Part shown: one piece after another, positions 1-10,783 of the stretch
How positions within the stretch are numbered: position 1 is the stretch's first letter
How the letters are laid out: every line of letters starts with the position of its first letter
Source of the DNA: Membranipora membranacea
Lineage: Eukaryota; Bryozoa; Gymnolaemata; Cheilostomatida; Membraniporidae
Assembly: GCA_914767715.1 (NCBI GenBank)
Contig: OU612073.1
Coordinates: 1,982,001 to 2,046,000, forward strand
Reading direction: 5' to 3'
Length of the DNA: 64,000 nucleotides
Program-made: the position numbers and the translations under genes
Notes under the pieces: model-generated
The model's database searches: none
Seen by the model: only the letters and a program-made list of their open reading frames with translations
Told to the model about the DNA's origin: nothing

Positions 1-661
1 AGAAAAGATCAAAGAGTATTATATCGTGGTCAGAACAACTTGGTTGGCTCGTTGGAGTGGAGAGGTCAAGGTTTGAAAGGACAAGATCGAGAGTATTGCC
101 ATGCCGATGTGTTGGGAATTTGACATGCTGCTGTAAGTCAGTGGAATCTATGAAGGTCAGAAACGATTCATGCATATGGATGTCTTGCCTTTTTTTTAAA
201 TTACATGTAGTCCAATCTATATCAGGTAAGTTGAAATCGCCAACAATGACTTGTCTGCACGATGATTCATTTTTGCACCATGTGATGAAGTCATCAACAT
301 TCCTAACTGAAGGCCTATGGTAGTATACCGTAAGATCGAATGAAAAGCCGCCGACACTAGCAACAATTGATAACAATTCACCTGTTTCTGCAGGTAAGAC
401 TTGGGTGACAACAATGTTTGAGGAGTCAAGAACGCCAATTAGCACACCACCTCCACGTCCTACAGAACCTGTGCGGTCTAACCTATAGAGAGTGTAATTT
501 ATACATATTTCTTTATCAGTAATACATGGGATCAATTTGGTTTCAGTTAGAGCAAAGATATCAGGTTTGTGCTGGTTTAGGGCAACTTCCAGTTGGTGAC
601 TCTTTCCACTGATACCATTGCAATTCCAGTTCATTATTTTAATTGAGTGCTTGTTATTCAT
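1..661 (-). mobile_element. LINE ORF2, N-terminal endonuclease domain (partial, runs off the window)
   Basis: An open frame starts at the ATG at 661 and stays open to the window edge, about 220 codons. The protein reads like an apurinic-type exonuclease-endonuclease-phosphatase domain: an N-terminal MNWNCNGI strand, ALTETKL with the metal-binding Glu, VGDFNLPDIDW, and a C-terminal SDHDII motif. These are the usual catalytic landmarks of CR1/Jockey-group non-LTR retrotransposon ORF2 proteins, which nick target DNA for target-primed reverse transcription. The reverse transcriptase would lie left of position 1. The start is 53 bases after the end of the ORF1-like frame, the normal LINE order. 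No stop or frameshift is visible, so this part looks young. Confidence 0.88.
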
Positions 662-714
662 TATCTGCCTTCTTCCAACCTATGTAGTCAGAAAATATGT
701 ATTTATATTAGTTA

Positions 715-1677
715 TTAGGATGATTGACTTTGAACGGTGGCATTCTTTGCAGCTGTAGTTATTGGTTCACCATTATTATCAATATTGCACCAAGTTTGGT
801 TATCACTGGTGCGACGTTGTAGATCACCACTACGAACTCTATATTTATTATCTGGAAATTTTTCAGCTAGTGACCTTCTTGCACGCCTCATGATGAACTC
901 TTTCTCTTGTTCGTCTTTGGTGAGGTCCAGCGTGGCAAACATTCCTTCTTTGTGTGGCGAATTCAGACTATTAAACTTACGAAGGAAATCTATTTTCATA
1001 ACCTCAGTGTGAAATTGAATCTTGACTGGTCTGGATTTTGATTGGCCCTCATTTTGTTTCAGCGAACCAAGCCTAGAGATCCTAGTGGTGGAATTAGGGT
1101 GAAATTGGAGATAATTCAATAGATTACATACGTCCTTGTGGGTGTCAACCTTTTCTGAAAGGTTGTGCAATATAGCTGATTGTTTGCGCTCTAGTTTCTC
1201 TCTGGTGAGAGAATCCTGTTTTGCCCTTTCATCAAGACGCTTTGCAATGGCCTTGATTTCAGAACTATCTTCCTTAGATTCCCCTGTAACCTGAGCATAT
1301 GTTTTTGTCATTTTGTGGCTCTCTGTTACAATTTTTGTCAATGCATCTAGTTTTGTTTCAAGTTGAGCTAATGAGGGTTTAACTCCTGGTCCATAAAAAT
1401 AGTCAGGCAGCTTAGGTTGACACTTAGGACAGTACCATAGGAGTCCTGTCCTATTTATTATTTTAGTAAATTCTGACATAGTAGTAATGTCCGCCCATTC
1501 TGGTAAGCATGTAGTGTGGGTTGACAGATAACAGCAGCTACATTTCAACGCTGGCTTTTTGGCAATGGCTCTGGTACATTTCTGACAATTGTTTGGGTTT
1601 GCTTGGATAGGTGTTATGCCAGGGCGGCTAGGGCTTGCCAGAGGGCTGCGGGTTCTCATTGGGCTGGGCATCACCAC
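715..1677 (-). mobile_element. LINE ORF1 protein with PHD-like zinc finger and coiled coil
   Basis: A 320-codon intact frame. Residues about 31-91 hold a PHD/RING-like series of paired cysteines (CQKC, CSCC, THTTC, WYCPKC). Residues about 100-170 are a charged coiled-coil segment. Residues about 195-290 (SRLG, RPVKIQF, FLRKFNSL, IMRRARRSLAEK) resemble the RRM-like and C-terminal basic region of LINE ORF1 nucleic-acid chaperones. PHD-type fingers occur in ORF1 of CR1-like elements. It lies directly upstream of the endonuclease ORF2, supporting one bicistronic element. Family assignment beyond the CR1/Jockey group is not possible without the reverse transcriptase. Confidence 0.85.
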
Positions 1678-2300
1678 CTAAAGAGAGTGGTGTCACTACC
1701 CCACACTAAAAGTCACTAGTGCGGACTAGGACCCAACCAGCAAAGAGCAAGACTGTATGCTTGAAGAAAAACAAAAATGAAAATGTTTGCTCTATAAATA
1801 GAAAAAACAGAAGAAGAAATTTAGAGCAGAGCTAGCAAAGCAGAAGAAACCAAAGGCAAAAGAAGCAATTGAAATAACCTGGAAAAACTGCAGAACTGAA
1901 CCACAGTAAGGAGGATTATAAATGTACCACCCTGAATGAAAAATGAAAATTTTTGCTCTATAAAAGGAAAAGAAACTTGGAGCCGAACAGAACCGTTGCT
2001 CCTAGAGCTGGGAAAACTGCAGAACTGAACCACAGTAAAGAGGATTATAGTAAATGTGCTACCCTAAATGAAAATGTTTGCTCTATAAAAGGAAAAGAAA
2101 CTTAGAGCAGAATAGAACCGTAACTCCTAGAGCTCAGCCCAACAAGGAAAGAAGGTAATTGTATGGGCAAACAACCTCAAGCAAAGCAGCGTAAAGCAAA
2201 GGCAAAAGAAGCAGAGAAACAAGTTTCAAATATCCTAGAAAACTGCAGAACAGAAATGTGCCACAGTAAAGAGGAATATATTTGGTTATGTATCACCCTG
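1678..2300 (-). repeat. LINE 5' region with imperfect tandem subrepeats
   Basis: Upstream of ORF1 the sequence contains at least three degenerate copies, about 125-160 bp apart, of a block with TGCTCTATAAA near 1787, 1952 and 2077, followed by AGAACTGAACCACAGTAA-like blocks near 1890, 2013 and 2250. Repeated 5' UTR monomers are typical of some LINE promoters. Promoter function is inferred only. Confidence 0.6.
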
Positions 2301-2733
2301 GAATATTATACTGCACAAATTTAATCTACACTGTTAAATCAAAGAAAATATTTATTTACGTCTGCACAGTGATTCTGAAGTTAGTTGAGGCTATAGCCCT
2401 CCTATAGCAGGATGTAAATGATAAATGTCAATACAGATTAAATGGTAGTCTACAATAAATGAAGTTTTAAGTTAAGTGAGAATATTTAGACAAAATGGCG
2501 GGAAAATATTTATCTAAGTGTGCACAATGATACTGAAGATTAATGAACCTAAAGCCCCCCTATAATAAGGGGAGTTAAGAGTAAGTGAGGATGTAAATGG
2601 TCAAGTCAATTCAGTATCAATGATATTCTACAATTTATTTGACAAAGATTGAAGTCTAAATTCAATGTAAACACAGCAATGGGGAGAGCGCTTGAGAAAC
2701 ACGTCCGTTCAGTCTGAGAGCTAACTAACTAAC
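2301..2733. other. Unique AT-rich spacer left of the duplication
   Basis: No convincing exon is seen. A CTAA tetranucleotide run (near 2721-2738) sits exactly at the left edge of the segmental duplication. Confidence 0.4.
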
Positions 2734-3320
2734 TAACTGTTCATTCATGCAATGAACTACATTGATTCATGTACCACAGGTTCACTACCCACTCTACGAC
2801 TCTGATGGTAAAATCAGGATGTCTGTCTCTGTTTGGGCTTTATTTTTTTTAATTAATTGGGATATATCGGTGAGTAAGTGCTGAGTAAGGATGGTCACAC
2901 ATTGCAGCCTAGGCTTATCAATTCATTTGGCTAAACTAATGATCAAATTCTCCTTTACAATGTTTACAAATCACGATTGTGGTGGTTATGTGCTCTTGAG
3001 GCCTACAGTACCCTTGATTTACCTATAATAGTAGTTATCTCATTGATACCTGAGACTTGCAAGCATGTGTTTTGTGCGGCGTGAATGGAGGAGCTGTTTT
3101 GAACCACTAGTAGTACAATGTATGTACTAGTAATTGGATGTACCAGCTGGTGAGACTGACTGGGTCCAAGTGAGCGGGTTATAACAAAGCTTTTCTGATC
3201 CGCAGGTTAGGCCTGGGTTCAATCAAGGACATTGAACAGATCTCATTCTCAGATATTTCTGTAACCAGTATGCACCATCATTAGAAAATTTGACCAGGAA
3301 CTTGTCTTGAATGATTGGGA

Positions 3321-3677
3321 TCATAGGACTGCTGCAGTTCCTGATTTTGGGCTTGGTGTGGGTGGGGGGTGGGAAGGATGGAAGCTCTATTTGCTTTGCA
3401 GTTGACAGTTTGGAGTGAACATAACTTTTAACTGCCAAAGATGGATCATTTATCATACCCGAAACACTTTCTTATTGGTTAGAACATATTGTTGTGATGT
3501 TGCTTTGAAATGAGTCAATATGACCAAACCAATCAGAAATTGTTTCGGGTATGATAAATGATCCATCTTTGGCAGTTAAAAGTTATGTTCACTCCAAACA
3601 GTCAACTGCAAAGCAAATAGAGCTTCCCACCCCCACCCACACCAAGCCCAAAATTAGGAACTGCAACAGTCCTATGA
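3321..3677. mobile_element. Palindromic foldback MITE upstream of MINDY4 exon 1
   Basis: The two halves (about 3321-3477 and 3535-3677) are near-perfect inverted repeats, starting TCATAGGACTGCTGCAG and ending with its complement, around a short partly paired centre. It encodes nothing. The flanks TTGGGA and TTGGGG could be a degenerate target duplication. The same element is present in copy B at 47689-48045, so it predates the duplication. Confidence 0.8.
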
Positions 3678-4222
3678 TTGGGGTGGGAATTACTAGAATA
3701 GAAAAAGGCCTACTTTGTCAGTTCAACAGTTGTGATTCTATTTATCCACCTCCACATGACTTATCTGTGTGTACATTCCTGTCTGTAGATGAGATTTAAA
3801 AATTCTGGTCCTAAATCAAACCATTTGTGCATCTTGAGCAAAGTTACAGCGGACAGTGAGAGGGCATACATACTACCGAAAGACCTCAACAATATAAAGT
3901 CAGACAGCTAGGTCTGCAGTAGTTATGCAACATTTTTACACTGAAAAAATTTAGCACTTCTGTGTAAAAAATTATGTATCATTCATTTTAGACATTGCCC
4001 CCCCCCTTCTAGTCTATGAGGTATCAAAACCTAGTGCTGTACCAACCTTATACGCTACCACGTCTTTCTGTAGATTAGAACAACCATCAGGCCGAGAAAA
4101 ATTTGTGTGTGTTTATCTATGCAATGAATCAAATGTATCGTCTATTTTCAGCACCTATGCAGAAGCTTTGGTGCAGCTTGATGTGATGGCGATGTTATTG
4201 CCGTGCTGTTATTTCCGCTAAT

Positions 4223-5518
4223 ATGATGGTAGCTGTTCAAATCTTAGAGAGTGTGTCATTATCGCTGGTCAGAGAGTTTCTGAAACGAAAGGTGAGCCTA
4301 AAATCAGTATTAAAATGAGTTTTAACAGCTGCAAAATGAAATACAGGAATATATAACAGGAATTAACATCTTAACATCTGTACAGCGTAAATAACCGACT
4401 TGCTGTAATGGACGGATGGGGCGAGACATTTTTGAGGACAGTTGCTGATTCTGATGACCGATAAGTCACTTCTGTGTTTCTCATATCGGGTAACCTTGTT
4501 TTACTATCCTGTCTTTCCATGACTTTGTTGTTATCGCTACGAAATCAACAAAGTCATTCAAAGCGGCCATCAGTATGTCATACCCACGATTGCCATAAGA
4601 TTCGGTTTTCTAAGATGCATGTTACTTACTTGCTTGCTTACTTACTTTCTTACTTACTTACCCACTCACTCATTTACTCATTTACTTAGCTACTCACTTA
4701 CTTACTTACCTACCTACCCACTTACTAACTTACCTACTCACTTACCAACCTACCTACTCACTTACCAACCTACCTACCCACTTACTTACCTTCTCACTTT
4801 CTTACCTACTCACTTACCTGCCTACCTACCTACTTACTTACTGACTTGTTGCCAGGGCTTGTCCTCCACATACCATGAGCTGGATAAGGAGTATCCTCGA
4901 GATGAGAGAAGCATCACTAACAGAACAGAGCTAGCTCGTATTCTACATATGGAGCGACTGCTCAAGCGTAACAAAGTAAGTCACATTATATCTTACTCAA
5001 TTGTAAAGTAAGTCACTTGGGCCAAGTTCTACACATCACCTAACTTCCCCTAGACGGCCACTGAGCATGAGCATATCCAAAACCAGCTGTATACCATATC
5101 TAGGCCCACTCTATCAGCTTCAGGTTAAGTAGGCTAAGGCATCACACATATATCTGTTCTGTTCCAATTATTATAATTGGCTGGGTAGTGGAGGGCAGGA
5201 ATATCTACGTTTTCAATCATGTTTAGCCGCGCGGTGAAAACTACAAACCTATCTTCATGTAAGGATGAGTAAGTATTTTAAACATGACTGTCTGTTAATG
5301 GCATGAGTTTTTTAAAGTTATTTAAACGGACAGTTTTCTGAGCCCCGATTTGAGCTTATGTTCGGAGTTGTCCTCTACAGTTGGGCACTCTTTAACCCCC
5401 ACAGCATAGGAAAAACAGTTGAAATTGGTGTATCTTGGAAAGTCTTATAATAGGATAAAATCTATGCAATGTATATATATATATATATTGCATTGATTTA
5501 TATGTATGTATTGCATTG

Positions 5519-5561
<43 letters not shown>

Positions 5562-8500
5562 TTGTGCAATAAAGTGTCATATATTATATATCCCACTATT
5601 GTACCCATAAAAACCCTGGACAATGAGTGATTCATATATATATATATATAGTGGCTATCAGTGTGTAGGGCATATCTTTGCATTGGAGTTGTCCGACCAT
5701 GTCAGGCTATTTTATCTACCATTAATTACTATTGGGTTAAGGATGCCCAACATGATTATTTAAGAGGATTTAAGACTGATTTTTTGTGGGTCATATAGAA
5801 TGACTCCTTATTTTTGAGTGACACTGAGTTGGGGCCAAATACACACAGATGACACTTAAAAGCACAGATTTGAATCTATATATACATATATATATATATA
5901 TATATAATATATTTAGGAAATGGAGCAGCCTGTCAGGACAATGTTGGAGGTGATAGCTCGTTATTTGATTGACCCGGATGAAGAGCCTGAGTTGCCGGGT
6001 CGGAGGGAACAGGAGAAGGATGATGTGTATAGTTATCAGCCCCCTCTAGTCAGACCAAAAAGTCAAAGACGTGTCAGTAATGCGCATAACGGTATGTTCA
6101 CATTACTACTCGCGCAGCAACAAAGTCGTGACTTTTCCCATCTTGAATTAGAAAACCCCTTTCTTGCTCAACGTTTTAGAGACCAAATTGCATGGCTTTT
6201 GCTTAAAATTTATGCTGGTCCTTCGGAAAACCACTATGATGTAAATACTAAATTATTGAAGTTACTGCTTCTCAGAAGGCTCAATTTAAAGCTAGCTTAC
6301 ATTTATTCAACACCTTTACCTCATATGGACTTCCACTAGGCAAAATTTAGTGCTAGTTAGTTTAGTGCTAAATTAATAATAATTCCGCTACGGTATTCAA
6401 GTGTTGATTGTTTGATTCTGTCGTTCTTATGATTGTCTCTTATCGAGCAGATTGGGCAAACTTTGTTGACCTTTCGATAATCTGCTGTCGACTCTTGATC
6501 CAACACGGGCCTTCTGCCAATCAAATTAATCTCCCTGATCGTCCAAGCCCACCCTGAACAGGACATTAACTCATGTCTGCAGCACAACTCTGGTCTATAC
6601 TACTGTTTGGAAGTTCACTGCTACTCGGAACGCTTGGTTTTGAGATTTATACAGTCAATAAGGACTGGCTATCGCGTATGTTTTGGCGTTATTATAATTA
6701 TCAATGTTTACTTGTACATTTAGAGCCTCTAGATAGAGACCTGGGTCTGATGATAACAGAGGATGACCTTGACACTGAACTCATCGCTGGTAGAGGTATG
6801 CAGGACGTGTATCAGTCTGATATACCACAACCTTCACCGGAGGAGATAACTCAAACACAACAACATCACAGGACAAATAAGCACAGAAAGTCTCGGAAAC
6901 AAAGCAATCAAAATTCACATCAGAAGGTAATTAAACACTATGGTCTCTACTATATGGTAAGACCTGAGCTCTGGTCCAATCCTTTAATATTTTCTGGGTA
7001 AGACCTGACCTGTTAAAAGGTGTTTTAAATAAAGAATTAAGACTTGATATAAGGTGTGCCCATATGAATGATTTTGTGTAATAAACTCCCACCCTCTATT
7101 TGTTAGTTTACTGCTTTCACTTTGAACAGTGTGCCCATAACCTTCTCCAACATTCTGGTTTGTCTAATTTTTGTTTCATATTTTAACCGGACCAACAGGA
7201 AGCAAACAACCTTCAAACCAAACATTCAGGTCACCTCACTGCTGGTTTTGGTGAGGGAAAACAGGTTCCGAACCCGACACAACAGAGCAGCACATTCATA
7301 TCAGAAACTGATCAAAATGGGGACACAACTTCAGACACACCAACAGGAAGTGATGAAAGTGAGACCACGCCCTCCAGTCTCTCAAATCAAGACAGCGGCA
7401 AAGGTAATAGCAAATACGCAACAAGCAAGTTATCCAGAAAATGTATTTGCATTTTTTCAACAATTCTGGTAGTTACAGGTACAGGCATTTAGATCCTTGA
7501 TACAAATCACGTCACAGGTCAGATTCCTCAGTTGTCTTTATGAGTGACAAGCAAGTCTAGGGTGACAAGTCACCATACTTTATGCCAAGGAAGAGTCAAG
7601 CCACAACTTGTAACTTATGACCGCAGGACTTCTTATGTCTATCTTGATCCGTACCTGATACATGTTAGCGAAGTGTTATTCTTAATTTGGTTGCAGACAT
7701 TTCACCCGCTCCGACAAATACAACTCTTGAATGTCCAGAAGAACCACCACCAGCTCCTCCTCCACAGGACATGGATACAAAGGAAAAACCCGAGGTCACT
7801 GCCGAGGTCAAACTCAAACCTAAACCTCCTCCGAAAATGCCTGATTATCTCAACTCAACAATGAAGAATAATCTGGAGAAGTCAATGGAGTTACTGAGAC
7901 AGAGAAGAATGAGTCAGCTGAAGCTGGACTCTGTCATCGGTGCTACTAATCAGGAGGTGAGATGATAGATGATAGATGTTTCGCTGCAATGCATAAATGG
8001 GTAGTGAATACTGTGCTAAGCAGCATCAGCTTTGCGAATGACGCAATACAAAGTCAAAGTAGTTGCTGACTCTTAGCTGAGTTACACTTCAGTTTAGGGA
8101 AGTTCAAAGACATTGCTGTAATAATGATAGAACGCAAAAAAGTATACCTTTCCATATAAACCAATCATATACAATGGTGTTAAAAATAGAGTTGTGGAAG
8201 GATTAAAAAATTTGTCAAGATCAATTCTCATAATGCGGCACAAATTATCTGAATCGCTTAGTATTAGTTGCCTCTCAATTAAGTATGACTTTAATAACAT
8301 GTAATGCATAACACTCGCAATAAGATTTTTGTCACCAAACCCGCTTAAATAACAGGAGCACTGTAATTGTGAGGACAGTTCTTTGTAAATAAAAAGTTGA
8401 TTTTTGTTATACCGGATAGCAAAAGATATGCTACCTTAAATTTGTTAATTCACTAAGTCATTAATTTATATACAGAGTTGTGAAGACGAGGATCACAACG

Positions 8501-10751
8501 AAGCAGACAGGGGAGATAAAGCCAAAAATGAGCGTCTGACTGAAACAGACACAAACGATGACAGTAATACAGAGCTAGAAGATGACAGCTATAGTCCTAG
8601 GATAATCAGGTGGGTTATTTAATGGGAGAGGTATGGGTTGATGGCGCTAATTAGCATGACCGCTTTTCACTGCTCTTGTCCCATAGCTCATCCCACTACA
8701 CCATTGCCACCTTATGCAACACAGCGTACGTGTCTGCTACACAGGCCGATGTTTGGCATCTATTAGCATCGACATAGGCTACGATGGGATCAACCTGTGC
8801 TCAACGATGTGCATCGTATGCATCAATAGGCAACACCGGTCTGTTGGTGTTTCAGTCGACTTAGTCGGTCGATCCTCTCTTTTCATTGGCTGATGGGTTT
8901 ATAGCAGTAACCCTCAAAAAGTATATGGACTATTATTGTCTGTGATTGGTTAATAATGAGTCATGATTGTTAAATGGCCATACTGGGATATATAATCAGT
9001 CGACCACAACGTTGGCTGCATCTGCACGTGTAGCACATGTTACGATATTAGCATCGAGCACAGGTTGTTTGTAAGATGCAAAACATCGGCCCATGTAGCA
9101 TGGCCATTACATGGCCCATTGCTGGGACCCCTTGAAGCGAGTTTTTAGCTGTCCTTCCATGCTGTCACATGTCTTTCCGTGAGTCAGTCAGAAGAGGTAT
9201 ACACCCGAGGGGGCTGGAACAATCAACCTTGAAAGCTCCCCCAATGGGATTCAAACCCACAACTCTCGCAGCACTAATCGCCTATTTAATGAGGGCGTTA
9301 TGGCAGCAACTTGTTTCAATTGTGAGAAAGGGACCCCTCCCATTATATTTTAATATTAATTCATATCCACCCAAAGAGAGTGCCATAGTGAAATTTAAAA
9401 ACAGTTCTACTCCCAGTGTGGCAAAAAAACAAGGATATTCCCGTTACACGACACAAGCCCTGTTTGGAGCATCTACCATTGGACAGATAAAAAGAGGTGC
9501 TTTGGGAACAGGCAGTTTTAAATGACAACCAAATTTAGTCTTAATTTTAATTCTATGTGCGATTAGTACCTTTTCATTATGTGACACCAATTTTCACTGC
9601 GGAAATGATTGTGAATGAATCAAGTTACTTGCAAGAATTTTGCAATAATTTAAGGCATGAGACAACCAAACTGCACCACATAAAATTTCCATCCATTCAA
9701 AAAGCACAAGTAGGCATACATATGCAGCATCAATTTGATTCTACATTTTTCAATTGCAGCTCACCGCTCATAGACAAACCTTACTCTGACTCTCCTGAAC
9801 CCGAAGTCGATGATGATGATAACACCAAACCAGGTGGAGATAAACCAGAAACAATTATTACCCGCCAACCAGTACAGTTTATGGCTGTTAAATCTGTTAT
9901 ATCTACAGCTAAATCCATAGACGTTAAGACTGCTACGGTACGGTTATCAATAATAATTGTCATGTCTATTAGTTGTTTATCATTATGATACCAATTATTT
10001 TGCCTTGCCATGGCAATGAGCTATAGTAGTGTTTTTCATCCTCAAGCATATTATTTTCCAAACCGTCAGAGATGACCTGAAATTTCGGGCTGCATGTGAA
10101 CACATTTATAATAATGACATAATGATATACACTTTATTTGCTATTGAGTGTCCCTTTTGGGGCATATTAGAATATGCTTACACAAGACATGAGACAACTC
10201 ATCTATTTAGCGCACCCTTGTACAAGGTTTGCATTATTTATCTTGTAGGAGCTGAAGAGGCTGGTACTGGGTTCAGCGTCTGTACTGTTTTATGATAACT
10301 GGTTATGTCAGGGTATAAGTTTCTGTGATATCCCTTCTCTCATGTTCGGTATGATCCAGCACCGACAGGGCACCTGCGGGCTACTGTCTGTAGTGCAGGC
10401 ATACTTCATCATAGAACTGCTTTTCCGTGACTCCAAGACAAAAGAGCTGCCAGCCCAAAAGTAAGAGTCAAATATTAAATCTTAATGACTGAATTTGCAG
10501 AAAAACTGCGTTAGATATTTTTTCTCATGGAGTCGCTCTCCTTCAGCTGAGCTAAGCTGTTGTGAAGAGTAGTCACATTCAGATAAAGGTAGTTTCCAAT
10601 GATCACATCTGCTTACTGTTTGGCAGCAGTTTCTGAAGCGACCCTACCTCAATGCAGGCAAGTTTTAATCGCTGCATACACATCTCCTCAACCTCAAACG
10701 TATAGAGCTCAGGTTTTAAACCACCACCAGTGCAATCAATCTCATATTATA

Positions 10752-10783
<32 letters not shown>

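Larger units (their letters stand above)
2734..8469. repeat. Segmental duplication, copy A (direct, 5.7 kb)
   Basis: This interval matches 47107-52818 in the same orientation almost base for base, including introns, microsatellites and a foldback element, with scattered substitutions and small indels (for example the AT tracts near 5480-5560 are longer here). The left edge is at the shared TAACTGTTCATTC. The right edge is at TTAATTTAT, immediately before MINDY4 exon 7. It contains the 5' flank and exons 1-6 of the MINDY4-like gene. Confidence 0.95.

Noticed and set aside
6092-6339. Extension of MINDY4 exon 3 reading through the intron to a stop at 6339
   Set aside because: A GTATGT donor at 6092 and an acceptor at 6723 join in phase into conserved coding sequence. 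The read-through is similar in copy B only because the whole intron is duplicated.
9169-9525. 118-codon plus-strand ORF in MINDY4 intron 7
   Set aside because: It overlaps a tRNA-like B-box on the opposite strand, has no recognisable domain and lies in an intron.
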